This document shows, piece after piece, positions 55,821 to 64,000 of a stretch of DNA of 64,000 nt (its first letter is position 1; each line of letters begins with the position of its first letter). The translations under genes were made by a program, and so were the position numbers. Under the pieces are notes generated by a model. That model was given only the letters and a program-made list of their open reading frames with translations, made no database searches and was not told the origin of the DNA. Origin of the DNA: CADEEN01 sp963738425 (GTDB lineage: Bacteria; Pseudomonadota; Gammaproteobacteria; Burkholderiales; Burkholderiaceae_C). The DNA lies in assembly GCA_963738425.1 (NCBI GenBank), contig CAVTWT010000035.1, positions 62,001-126,000 of the forward strand, read 5' to 3'.

Positions 55821-56985
55821 TGAGACCAGCGATCCAGAACCTGCCTGCTTCGCGCATCCGCGAAGTCGCCAACGCCGGCACTCGGCCGCGACGACGTGCT
55901 CGCGTTCTGGTTCGGCGAGAGCGACGAGGTCACGCCGGATGCGGTGCGTGAAGCGGCGGCGAAGTCGCTGGCCCGCGGCGAAACCTTCTACTCGCACAAC
56001 CTCGGCTTGATCGAATTGCGCGACGCGCTGGCCGTCTACACGAGCGCCTTGCACCGGCCAGTGTCGGTCGATCGCATCGCTGTCACGTCGTCCGGCGTCT
56101 CGGCGCTGATGCTGGCCACGCAGATGCTGGCCGGGCAGGGCGATGAAGTGGTTGCCGTCGTGCCGGTGTGGCCGAACCTGACAGCGCAGCCGGCGATCAT
56201 GGGTGCGAACGTGAAGCGCGTGTCACTCGTGCCGCGCGATGGCGCGTGGACGCTCGATCTGCAAAAGCTGCTCGACACCGTGACGCCGGCCACGCGCATG
56301 CTGCTCGTCAATGCGCCGAACAACCCGACGGGTTGGACTCTGACGCGGAATGAGCAGCAGGCCATCCTCGAGCCTCTGCCGCCGTACCGGCACGTGGATC
56401 GTGGCCGATGAGGTCTACGAGCGCTTGTGGTTCGGCGACGGCGCGACCGCGCCGAGCTTCCTCGACATCGCCGAGGCCGACGACCGTCTCATCGTCGTCC
56501 ACAGCTTCTCGAAGTCCTTCCTGATGACCGGCTGGCGGCTCGGCTGGATGGTCTTGCCGAACGGTCACCTCGATGCGATCGGCAAGCTGATCGAGTTCAA
56601 CACTTCCTGTGCGCCGGTCTTCGTGCAGCGCGCGGGCCTTGCCGGGCTGCAAACGGCGCCAACGGCGGTTCCTGCGCTGGCCCAACGCATGCAAGCCTGC
56701 CGCGACACGCTGGTCCACGGCCTGCAACGTCTGCCCAACGTGCAAGTGGCCAGCCCTCTCGGCGGCATGTACGCCTTTTTCCGCGTGCCTGGCCCGATGC
56801 CACACGGAAGCGACGATTCGCTGGCCTTTGCCAAGCACCTCGTCGCCGAGCACGGCCTGGGCCTGGCCCCCGGCGTGGCCTTCGGCGACGAAGCGCAAGG
56901 CTGGCTGCGCTGGTGCTTTGCGTCACGCGACCCGGCGCGGCTTGCCGAGGGCCTGGCCAGGCTGGCACGCGCTCTGCGCCTATAA
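55820..56985 (+). CDS. Class I/II PLP-dependent aminotransferase (two frame breaks)
   Basis: About 387 aa fold-type I aminotransferase. VTPDAVREAAAKSLARGETF and YSHNLGLIELRDAL near the start; LLVNAPNNPTGWTLT; PLP lysine in VVHSFSKSFLMTGWRLGWMV; C-terminal GMYAFFRVPG. One extra A at 55880 and one extra base at about 56373 shift the frame; corrections give NAGLGRDDVLAFWFGES and LCRRTGTWIVADEVYERL. Translationally coupled to the binding-protein gene, so the imported ligand may be an amino acid or its keto acid (inference). Confidence 0.87.
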
Positions 56986-56986
56986 T
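56981..56986 (+). promoter_or_regulatory. -10 box of rpsO promoter
   Basis: A perfect TATAAT overlapping the stop codon of the aminotransferase gene. The -35 region is weak (CTGGCA at suboptimal distance). Start of transcription near 56993 would give a ~140-nt leader before rpsO. Confidence 0.6.
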
Positions 56987-56992
56987 CCGCGG

Positions 56993-57132
56993 GTTTTCGC
57001 AAGAAAGCACCAGCACGGCATGGGTCGGTTTCACCCGTGACCGCAAGTCAAAACCGGAAACCGCAGACAGTGATCGCCCATGCAATGTGGGCACCTGGGC
57101 GGTTTCCACGAACTCAGGAAATCGCGTCCACC
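56993..57132 (+). promoter_or_regulatory. Structured 5' leader of rpsO
   Basis: GGAAACCGC (57056-57064) pairs perfectly with GCGGTTTCC (57099-57107), enclosing a second hairpin GCCCA-TGCAATG-TGGGC. An upstream CGGT/ACCG element lies at about 57026-57043. S15 autoregulates through leader structures in several bacteria, by different folds; this leader is a good candidate for that role. Confidence 0.5.
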
Positions 57133-57403
57133 ATGTCGCTTACCACCGCTCAAACGGCCGACGTCGTCAAGGCCAACGCCCGTGGCGCCGCCGATACCGG
57201 CAGCCCCGAAGTTCAGGTTGCGTTGCTCACCGCACGCATCAACGAACTCACCCCCCACTTCAAGACCCACGCCAAGGACCACCATGGCCGGCGCGGCCTG
57301 TTGAAGATGGTCAACCAGCGCAAGCGCCTGCTGTCCTACCTGAAAGACAAGGACGCTGACCGCTACACCGCGCTGATCCAAAAACTCGGACTTGAGAAAG
57401 TAA
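57133..57403 (+). CDS. rpsO: 30S ribosomal protein S15 (frame break at end)
   Basis: 89 aa once corrected, the exact S15 size. MSLTTAQTADVVKANARGAA, GSPEVQVALLTARINELT, HAKDHHGRRGLLKMVNQRKR and LLSYLKDKDADRYTALIQKL are diagnostic. One extra G at about 57394 turns the normal KLGLRK-stop (TAA 57401-57403) into a read-through. ATG at 57133 is the conserved start; the in-frame upstream part is leader. Confidence 0.94.
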
Positions 57404-57414
57404 ACAGGAGAACC

Positions 57415-57444
57415 GGGCGCTATCGCGCCCTGTCCTTGTTTTTT
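57415..57444 (+). terminator. Terminator/attenuator between rpsO and pnp
   Basis: GGGCGC-TATC-GCGCCC with a UNCG-like tight loop is followed by TGTCCTTGTTTTTTC. The T-run is displaced by seven bases, so read-through into pnp is expected, as in the classic rpsO-pnp arrangement. Confidence 0.75.
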
Positions 57445-57570
57445 CGGAGTCCGCCTGCCCGACGCGCTGCACATGTCATTCCAACGCCGCTTCGATTCGA
57501 CGAGCCGCTCTGGAATGGCATCCCGCCGACGGCTCGCTACTCCTTCATCGCTTGATAAACAGGAGAGACC

Positions 57571-59849
57571 ATGAGCATGTTCAACAAGGTCACCAAGAGC
57601 TTCCAGTGGGGCCAACACAAGGTCACGATGGAAACGGGCGAGATCGCCCGCCAGTCCACCGGCGCTGTGCTCGTCGATATCGAAGGCACCGTCGTGCTGG
57701 CGACTGTCGTCGCGCGCACCGAAGCCAAGTCGGGGCAAGACTTTTTCCCGCTGACGGTGGACTACATCGAGAAGACCTATGCCGCCGGCAAGATCCCCGG
57801 CAGCTTCTTCAAGCGCGAAGGCCGGCCGAGCGAGTTGGAGACGCTGACGTCTCGCCTCATCGACCGCCCGATCCGCCCCTTGTTCCCGGACGGCTTCTTC
57901 AACGAAGTCCAGGTCGTGATCCACGTCCTGTCGCTGAACCCGGAAGTGCAGGCCGACATCGCCGCGCTCATCGGCACATCAGCGCTGCGCTGTCGATTTC
58001 CGGCATCCCATTCAACGGCCCGATCGGCGCCGCACGCGTCGGCTACATCAATGGCGAGTACGTGCTCAACCCGGGCAAGACCGAACTGGCCAGCAGCCAG
58101 TTGGACCTGATCGTTGCCGGCACGCAAGCCGCTGTGTTGATGGTCGAGTCGGAAGCGCAGCAACTGAGTGAAGAGGTGATGCTCGGCGGCGTGGTCTTCG
58201 GCCACGACCAGGGCAACGTCGCCATCGCCGCCATCAACGAGCTGGTGCGCGACGCCGGCAAGCCCGAGTGGCAATGGGCCGCTCCGGCCAAGGACGAGGC
58301 CTTCATCGCCAAGGTGACCGGCCTGGCGCAAGACAAGATCAACGCCGCCTACCAGATTCGCAGCAAGCAGGCGCGCACGCAAGCCTGCCGCGCCGCGTAC
58401 GCCGAGACGATGGAAGCGCTCAAGGCCGACGGCGTCGAATTCGACAAGGTCAAGGTCGAAGGCCTGCTGTTCGACATGGAAGCCAAGATCGTCCGCGGGC
58501 AGATCCTGGCCGGCGAGCCGCGCATCGACGGCCGCGACACGCGCACCGTGCGCCCGATCGAAATCCGCACCGGCATCCTGCCGCGCACCCACGGCTCGGC
58601 GCTGTTCACGCGCGGCGAGACGCAGGCTGTCGTGGTCGCCACGCTGGGCACCGACCGCGACGCGCAGCGCATCGATGCACTCGCCGGCGAGTATGAAGAG
58701 CGCTTCATGCTGCACTACAACATGCCGCCGTTCGCCACTGGCGAGACCGGCCGCGTCGGCTCGCCGAAGCGCCGCGAGATCGGCCACGGCCGCCTGGCCA
58801 AGCGCGCGTTCGTGGCGATGCTGCCGACCAAGGAAGAGTTTCCGTACTCGATGCGCGTCGTCAGCGAGATCACCGAGTCGAACGGCTCGTCGTCGATGGC
58901 CTCGGTCTGCGGCGGCTGCCTGGCGATGATGGACGCCGGCGTGCCGATGAAGGCGCATGTGGCCGGCATCGCAATGGGCCTGATCAAGGACGGCAACCGC
59001 TTCGCCGTGTTGACCGACATCCTCGGTGACGAAGATCACCTGGGCGACATGGACTTCAAGGTCGCCGGCACCACCGGTGGCGTGACCGCCCTGCAGATGG
59101 ACATCAAGATCCAGGGCATCACCAAGGAGATCATGAAGGTCGCTCTGGATCAGGCCAAGGAAGCGCGCATGCACATCCTGGGCAAGATGCAGGAGGCTGT
59201 CGGCAGCGCGAAGACCGAGGTCAGCGAGTTCGCCCCGCGCCTGTACACGATGAAGATCAACCCGGAGAAGATCCGTGACGTCATCGGCAAGGGCGGCTCG
59301 GTGATCCGCGCGCTGACCGAAGAGACCGGCTGCACGATCGACATCGGCGAAGACGGCACGATCACGATCGCGAGCACCGACAGCGACAAGGCCGCATTCG
59401 CCCGCAAGCGCATCGAAGACATCACCGCCGAGGCGATCCCGGGCGAGATCTACGAAGGCCCGATCACGAAGATTCTCGACTTCGGCGCGCTCGTGCAGAT
59501 CCTGCCGGGCAAGGACGGCCTGCTGCACATCAGCCAGATCGCGCACCAGCGCGTCGAGCGTGTGGAAGACTTCTTGAAGGAAGGCCAGATCGTCAAGGTC
59601 AAGGTGCTGGAGACCGACGAGAAGGGCCGCATCAAGCTGTCGCTGAAGGCGCTGCTCGACAAGCCGGAAGGTTATGTCGAGGAAGAGCGTCCGCGCCGCG
59701 ACTTTGGTGACCGTGACCGCGGCGGCCGCGGCGGTGACCGCGATCGTGGCCCGCGCCGTGACCGTGGCGATCGTCCGCCGCGCGCAGAGCAGGGCGGCGA
59801 GCCGGCGACCGTGACCTCGGGCGACGACCCGCAGCGGCAGCCCGAGTAA
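57571..59849 (+). CDS. pnp: Polyribonucleotide nucleotidyltransferase PNPase (one frame break)
   Basis: About 759 aa. First RNase PH domain (MFNKVTKSFQWGQHKVTMET, FFPLTVDYIEKTYAAGKIPG), second RNase PH domain (RGETQAVVVATLGTDRD, SNGSSSMASVCGGCLAMMDA), KH (IRDVIGKGGSVIRALTEETG) and S1 (GEIYEGPITKILDFGALVQI) domains. A base is missing at about 57983; restoring it joins IAALIGTSA-ALSISGIPFNGPIG. The C-terminus has an Arg/Gly/Asp-rich tail of about 45 residues beyond S1. Degradosome-type 3'-5' exonuclease. Good AGGAGAG site. Confidence 0.94.
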
Positions 59850-59863
59850 ACGCCGCAGCCGCG

Positions 59864-60856
59864 ATGCGCGCCATCGAGATCAGCCGCTTCGGCGCCCCCG
59901 AGGTGCTGCAGCAGACGACCCGACCCGACCCTGTTGCAGGGCCGGGCGAGGTGCTGATCCGCGTGGCCGCTTCGGGCATCAACCGGCCTGATGTGCTGCA
60001 GCGCAAAGGGCTCTATCCGATGCCGCCCGGTGTGTCGGATCTGCCCGGCCTGGAAGTCGCGGGCACGATTGCTGGTGGTGATGCCGCGGCGCTCGCCGCC
60101 GCTGGCCTGAGGCTGGGCGAACGCGTTTGTGCGCTGGTCGCTGGCGGCGGCTATGCCGAACTCTGCGTCGCGCCGATTGCGCAGACGCTGCCGGTACCCG
60201 CTGGCCTGTCCGACATCGAAGCGGCCAGCCTGCCCGAGACCTTCTTCACCGTCTGGCAGAACGTCTTTCACATCGCTGGTTTGAAGGCTGGCGAGTGGCT
60301 GCTGGTGCAGGGCGGCTCCTCCGGCATCGGCGTCACGGCGATCCAGCTTGCCAAGGCCATCGGTGCCAAGGTCATCGTCACCGCGGGCAGCGACGACAAG
60401 TGCGCCGCCTGCGTCGCGGTCGGTGCGGATCACGCCGTGAACTACAAGACGCAGGACTTCGCGGCCGAGGCATTGCGCATCACCGACGGCCGCGGCGTCG
60501 ACGTCGTGCTCGACATGGTGGGCGGCGACTACGTGGCGCGCGAAGTGAAGTGCCTGGCCGAGGATGGCCGCCTGGCGATCATCGCCGTGCAGGGCGGCAC
60601 GAAGAGCGAGATCGACACCGGCACGGTGCTGCGCAAGCGCCTGTCCATCACCGGATCGACGCTGCGCCCGCGCACGATCGACTACAAGGGCCAGCTCGCA
60701 CGCGCGTTGCGCGAACAGGTGTGGCCGCTGCTCGAATCCGGCCGCATCAAGCCCGTGATCCACCAGGTGTTTCCCGCGGCGCAGGCCGCGCAGGCGCATG
60801 CGCTGATGGAATCGAGCACGCATGTCGGCAAGATCGTTCTGGATTGGAAAGCATGA
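59864..60856 (+). CDS. NAD(P)H:quinone oxidoreductase, zinc-free MDR family
   Basis: 330 aa, PIG3/QOR-like. MRAIEISRFGAPEVLQQTTR, ASGINRPDVLQRKGLYPMPP, the nucleotide-binding WLLVQGGSSGIGVTAIQLAK and STHVGKIVLDW at the end. No zinc-binding cysteine set. Reduces quinones or enones with NAD(P)H. 14 nt after pnp and overlapping tpiA by 4 nt. Confidence 0.9.
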   Translation: MRAIEISRFGAPEVLQQTTRPDPVAGPGEVLIRVAASGINRPDVLQRKGLYPMPPGVSDLPGLEVAGTIAGGDAAALAAAGLRLGERVCALVAGGGYAELCVAPIAQTLPVPAGLSDIEAASLPETFFTVWQNVFHIAGLKAGEWLLVQGGSSGIGVTAIQLAKAIGAKVIVTAGSDDKCAACVAVGADHAVNYKTQDFAAEALRITDGRGVDVVLDMVGGDYVAREVKCLAEDGRLAIIAVQGGTKSEIDTGTVLRKRLSITGSTLRPRTIDYKGQLARALREQVWPLLESGRIKPVIHQVFPAAQAAQAHALMESSTHVGKIVLDWKA

Positions 60857-61599
60857 CGATCAGAAAAAAACTCATCGCAGGCAACTGGAAGATGCACGGC
60901 AGCCATGCGGCCAACGCAGAGCTGCTGGCCGGCATCGCCGGTGCGCGGCCGTATGTCGCCGAGGTCGCCGTATGCGTGCCGTTTCCTTATCTGTCCGAGA
61001 CGGCGGTGGCCCTGGCCGGCAGCGACATCCGCTGGGGCGCGCAAGACTGCTCGGCGCACGAGCAGGGCGCCTACACCGGCGAGGTCTCGGCGGTGATGCT
61101 GCACGAGTTCGGCTGCCGTTACGTCATCGTCGGCCACAGCGAGCGCCGCCAGTACCACGCCGAGAGCGACCAGCTCGTCGCCGACAAGGCCAAGGCCGCG
61201 CTCGCGCGCGGCGTGACACCGATCGTCTGCGTCGGCGAAACGCTGGCGCAACGCGACGCCAACGAGACCGAAACCGTCGTCAAGCGCCAGCTCTCGGCGG
61301 TGATCCACACGCTGGCGCATTGCGCGGGCGAAATGGTCGTTGCCTACGAGCCGGTCTGGGCCATCGGCACCGGCAAGACGGCCACCCCGGCGCAAGCGCA
61401 AGCGGTGCATGCGCTGCTGCGCGCGCAACTCGCCGCGGCCACGCCGCACGCGGCAGAAATGAAGATCCTCTATGGCGGCAGCGTCAAGCCTGACAACGCC
61501 GCCACACTTTTCTCGCAACCCGACATCGACGGCGGACTCGTTGGCGGCGCCTCGCTGAAGGCGGTTGACTTCATCGCCATCTGTCGCGCCGCGACATGA
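60853..61599 (+). CDS. tpiA: Triosephosphate isomerase
   Basis: 248 aa. RKKLIAGNWKMHGSHA, RYVIVGHSERRQYHAESD (catalytic His), VVAYEPVWAIGTGKTATPAQ (catalytic Glu) and ILYGGSVKPDNAATLFSQPD (phosphate loop) are all intact. Glycolysis/gluconeogenesis. ATGA overlap with the oxidoreductase; secG follows. Confidence 0.97.
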   Translation: MTIRKKLIAGNWKMHGSHAANAELLAGIAGARPYVAEVAVCVPFPYLSETAVALAGSDIRWGAQDCSAHEQGAYTGEVSAVMLHEFGCRYVIVGHSERRQYHAESDQLVADKAKAALARGVTPIVCVGETLAQRDANETETVVKRQLSAVIHTLAHCAGEMVVAYEPVWAIGTGKTATPAQAQAVHALLRAQLAAATPHAAEMKILYGGSVKPDNAATLFSQPDIDGGLVGGASLKAVDFIAICRAAT

Positions 61600-61620
61600 C
61601 CTCTCTTTGACAGAAGCCCT

Positions 61621-62043
61621 ATGCAGATCTTTTGGAACCTCGTCTACGCCGTCCAGATCATCTCGGCCATCGCGATGATCGGCCTGGTGCTCGTTCAACA
61701 TGGCAAGGGTGCCGACATGGGCGCTTCTTTCGGCAGCGGCGCCTCGGGCAGCCTGTTCGGCGCCTCGGGCAGTGCGAACTTTCTGTCGCGTTCGACCTCG
61801 TTCTGCGCCGCAGTGTTCTTTGCTTGCACGCTGGGGCTGGCCTACTTCGGCACCGCTGGCATGTCGTCCAAGCAGCCGGAAGGCACGAGCGTCTTCGAGC
61901 GTGCGGGTGCGGCGAGCGCGCCGGCCGCGGCATCGGCGCCGCCGGTAGCACAGATCCCGACGGGGCCTTCGGTCGCTTCGGCTCCCGCTGTGTCGGCTTC
62001 TGCGCCAACGCAACCCGCAGCGTCGGCCCCTCAGAAACCCTAG
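61621..62043 (+). CDS. secG: Preprotein translocase subunit SecG
   Basis: 140 aa. Two helices (residues about 3-22 and 58-78) with the conserved loop VLVQHGKGADMGASFGSGAS between them. The C-terminal third is an alanine/proline/serine-rich low-complexity tail, common in Burkholderiales. tpiA-secG-tRNA-Leu-nuo order is conserved in the group. Confidence 0.94.
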   Translation: MQIFWNLVYAVQIISAIAMIGLVLVQHGKGADMGASFGSGASGSLFGASGSANFLSRSTSFCAAVFFACTLGLAYFGTAGMSSKQPEGTSVFERAGAASAPAAASAPPVAQIPTGPSVASAPAVSASAPTQPAASAPQKP

Positions 62044-62114
62044 TCTTTCCGCATAGAATTCATCGCTGTTCGGAGCGCCATCCTCACGCCATCCGACCAG
62101 CAGTTCTAACGGAA

Positions 62115-62199
62115 GCCGACGTGGTGAAATTGGTAGACACGCTATCTTGAGGGGGTAGTGGCGAAAGCTGTGCGAGTTCGAGTCTCGCCGTCGGCACCA
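62115..62199 (+). tRNA. tRNA-Leu (anticodon GAG), CCA encoded
   Basis: 85 nt. Acceptor GCCGACG pairs with CGTCGGC and is followed by ACCA. D-arm GTGAAATTGGTAGACAC; anticodon stem CTATC/GGTAG with loop TTGAGGG, so anticodon GAG (reads CUC/CUU). A long variable arm (class II, GGCGAAAGCT) and GTTCGAGTC T-loop fit leucine. TAGAAT at 62054-62059 is a possible -10 box. Confidence 0.96.
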
Positions 62200-62256
62200 G
62201 GACATAACAACATCGAGCACGGGCTCGCCGCAACCGCAGAGCGCTTAGCCGACGAC

Positions 62257-62616
62257 ATGGACCTTCAACAGTACCTGCCCGTCATTCTTTTCATCCTCGT
62301 CGGCGTGGCGGTCGGTGTTGCGCCGCAGGTCATCGGCTTCATCTTCGGGCCGAACCGGCCCGACGCTGAAAAGAACAGCCCGTACGAATGCGGCTTCGAG
62401 GCCTTCGAAGACGCGCGCATGAAGTTCGACGTGCGCTACTACCTCGTGGCGATCCTCTTCATCCTCTTCGATCTCGAGATCGCCTTCCTTTTCCCCTGGG
62501 CCGTGTCGCTCAAGGAGATCGGCCCGACGGGCTTCTGGGCCATGATGGTCTTCCTGGGCATCCTCGTCGTCGGCTTCGTCTACGAGTGGAAGAAGGGCGC
62601 CCTCGACTGGGAATGA
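62257..62616 (+). CDS. nuoA: NADH-quinone oxidoreductase subunit A
   Basis: 119 aa, three membrane helices. The conserved loop PDAEKNSPYECGFEAFEDAR and DVRYYLVAILFILFDLEIAF motif are diagnostic. First gene of the complex I operon, 57 nt after the tRNA. ATG at 62257; upstream in-frame codons belong to the tRNA. Confidence 0.96.
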   Translation: MDLQQYLPVILFILVGVAVGVAPQVIGFIFGPNRPDAEKNSPYECGFEAFEDARMKFDVRYYLVAILFILFDLEIAFLFPWAVSLKEIGPTGFWAMMVFLGILVVGFVYEWKKGALDWE

Positions 62617-62619
62617 CGT

Positions 62620-63096
62620 ATGGGAATTGAAGGCATTCTCAAAGAAGGCGTGGTCACGACGACCGTTGATGCCGTCGTCAACTGGTCGAAAACCGGCTCG
62701 CTCTGGCCGATGACTTTCGGTTTGGCCTGCTGCGCGGTGGAAATGATGCACGCCGGCGCGGCGCGCTACGACATCGACCGCTTCGGCATGCTCTTCCGCC
62801 CCAGTCCGCGCCAGAGTGATCTGATGATCGTCGCCGGCACGCTGTGCAACAAGATGGCCCCCGCCTTGCGCAAGGTCTATGACCAGATGGCCGAGCCGCG
62901 CTGGGTCATCAGCATGGGCTCGTGCGCCAACGGCGGTGGCTACTACCACTACAGCTACTCGGTCGTGCGCGGCTGCGACCGCATCGTGCCGGTGGATGTG
63001 TACGTGCCCGGCTGTCCGCCGACGGCCGAGGCGTTGCTGTATGGCGTGCTGCAACTGCAGGCGAAGATCCGCAGAGAAAATACCATCGCGAGATGA
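62620..63096 (+). CDS. nuoB: NADH-quinone oxidoreductase subunit B
   Basis: 158 aa. Carries the N2 4Fe-4S cluster: GLACCAVEMMH (tandem Cys), SMGSCANGGGYYHYSYSVVRG and VPGCPPTAEALLYG. Full length. Overlaps nuoC by 4 nt. Confidence 0.97.
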   Translation: MGIEGILKEGVVTTTVDAVVNWSKTGSLWPMTFGLACCAVEMMHAGAARYDIDRFGMLFRPSPRQSDLMIVAGTLCNKMAPALRKVYDQMAEPRWVISMGSCANGGGYYHYSYSVVRGCDRIVPVDVYVPGCPPTAEALLYGVLQLQAKIRRENTIAR

Positions 63097-63692
63097 CCGC
63101 CAAACTCGATCAGCTTCAGGCGGCGCTCGAAGCGGCGCTCGGCCCGAAGATCAGCAAGCTCGTGCGTGATCGCGGCGAGATCACCGTTCACGTCAAGGCG
63201 GCCGACTACCTCGCAGTGGCGCTGCAACTCCGCGATGACACGACGCTGGCCTTCGAGCAGTTGATCGACCTGTGCGGCATGGACATGTCGAGCTGGAAAG
63301 ACCAGCCTTGGGAAGGGCCGCGCTATCTCGTCGTGTCGCACCTGCTGTCGGTGTCGAAGAACTGGCGCGCCCGGCTCAAAGTTTTCTGCCCCGACGACGA
63401 TCTGCCGCTCGTGGCCTCGGTCAACGACGTCTGGGGCAGCGCCAACTGGTTCGAGCGCGAGGCGTTCGATCTCTACGGCATCCTCTTCGAAGGCCACGCC
63501 GACCTGCGCCGCATCCTCACCGACTACGGTTTCATCGGCCACCCGATGCGCAAGGACTTCCCGACCACCGGGCATGTCGAGATGCGCTACGACGCTGAAC
63601 AGAAGCGCGTGATCTACCAGCCGGTGACGATCGAGCCACGCGAGATCACGCCGCGCATCGTGCGCGAAGACCAGTACGGTGGTCTGCACTAG
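63093..63692 (+). CDS. nuoC: NADH-quinone oxidoreductase subunit C
   Basis: 199 aa, 30-kDa-type subunit. WGSANWFEREAFDLYGILFEGH and RRILTDYGFIGHPMRKDFP are the signature motifs. A separate nuoC, not fused to nuoD, as usual in Betaproteobacteria. Confidence 0.96.
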   Translation: MTAKLDQLQAALEAALGPKISKLVRDRGEITVHVKAADYLAVALQLRDDTTLAFEQLIDLCGMDMSSWKDQPWEGPRYLVVSHLLSVSKNWRARLKVFCPDDDLPLVASVNDVWGSANWFEREAFDLYGILFEGHADLRRILTDYGFIGHPMRKDFPTTGHVEMRYDAEQKRVIYQPVTIEPREITPRIVREDQYGGLH

Positions 63693-63694
63693 CC

Positions 63695-64000
63695 ATGGCT
63701 GAAATCAAGAACTACACGCTCAACTTCGGCCCGCAGCACCCGGCCGCGCACGGTGTGCTGCGCCTCGTGCTCGAACTCGACGGCGAAGTCATCCAGCGCG
63801 CCGACCCGCACATTGGCCTCTTGCACCGCGCCACCGAGAAGCTGGCGGAGAGCAAGACCTACATTCAGAACCTGCCGTACATGGACCGCCTCGACTACGT
63901 GTCGATGATGGCCAACGAGCATGCCTACTGCCTGGCGATCGAGCGCCTGCTCGGCGTCGACGTGCCCGAGCGCGCGCAGTACATCCGCGTCATGTTCGCG
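63695..64000 (+). CDS. nuoD: NADH-quinone oxidoreductase subunit D (partial, 3' end outside)
   Basis: The first 102 codons are present: YTLNFGPQHPAAHGVLRLVLELDG, then PHIGLLHRATEKLAESKTYI, both diagnostic of the 49-kDa subunit. The frame stays open to the end of the window. ATG at 63695, two bases after the nuoC stop. Confidence 0.95.
   Translation, partial: MAEIKNYTLNFGPQHPAAHGVLRLVLELDGEVIQRADPHIGLLHRATEKLAESKTYIQNLPYMDRLDYVSMMANEHAYCLAIERLLGVDVPERAQYIRVMFA

Noticed and set aside
57133..57555. An S15 protein with a 51-residue C-terminal extension
   Set aside because: The extension reads through a terminator and disappears if one G is removed, giving the exact 89-aa family length.

Overview
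The window is about 64 kb of GC-rich, gene-dense chromosomal DNA. Gene content and order point to a betaproteobacterium of the order Burkholderiales, near the Rubrivivax/Leptothrix/Comamonadaceae lineages. Supporting features are the tpiA-secG-tRNA-Leu(GAG)-nuoABCD order, rpsO-pnp, rpsU-yqeY, a zapA-6S RNA locus, an intracellular PHB depolymerase, and many solute-binding-protein transporters. I see no phage, IS element, integrase or CRISPR array. About sixteen single-base frame breaks fall in strongly conserved genes (livH, livF, frc, btuC, btuF, rnfB, tyrB, uvrB x3, iscS, an aminotransferase x2, rpsO, pnp). They look like uncorrected sequence errors, so these genes are annotated as whole CDSs with the break stated.

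Layout. 1-3305: a LIV-type amino acid importer (livHMGF, livH cut by the window edge). 3377-11175: housekeeping and peptidase genes (SRPBCC protein, periplasmic coiled-coil protein, prlC, retropepsin-like protease, murB, mog, darP, pmbA). 11270-14964: a TRAP transporter whose binding-protein gene converges on its permease genes. 15038-18295: a small phosphatase-like protein, yqeY, rpsU, a PAS-degenerate GGDEF protein, and a histone-deacetylase-fold hydrolase.

18499-32893 is the most distinctive region, a candidate oxalate-utilisation locus: tctCBA (tripartite tricarboxylate transporter), a cytidylate-kinase-like/BON fusion, a Crp/Fnr-type regulator, oxc, frc, a stand-alone PAS protein, a second frc paralogue, and a two-subunit NAD-linked formate dehydrogenase (NuoE-NuoF fusion plus molybdo/tungsto-pterin alpha subunit). 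Two almost identical palindromes (TTGAC-N4-GTCAA) lie before tctC and between the regulator and oxc, with a similar -10-like box at nearly the same distance. This suggests one regulon that takes up oxalate, decarboxylates it as oxalyl-CoA and oxidises the formate to CO2 and NADH.

32902-44034: membrane proteins, an EVE-domain protein, 6S RNA, zapA and a ZapB-like gene, a cobalamin riboswitch with btuBCD, btuF at the end of an rnfB-nth-btuF operon, phaZ and an aromatic/aspartate aminotransferase. 44123-52453: uvrB, a low-molecular-weight phosphatase, then iscR-iscS-iscU-iscA-(GNAT)-hscB-hscA-fdx under a good IscR type-I site. 52480-64000: an unidentified small protein, tsaD, Hsp20, a periplasmic binding protein with an aminotransferase, rpsO-pnp, a quinone oxidoreductase, tpiA, secG, tRNA-Leu and nuoABCD (nuoD runs off the end). 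Two families of short intergenic repeats are scattered through the first half.
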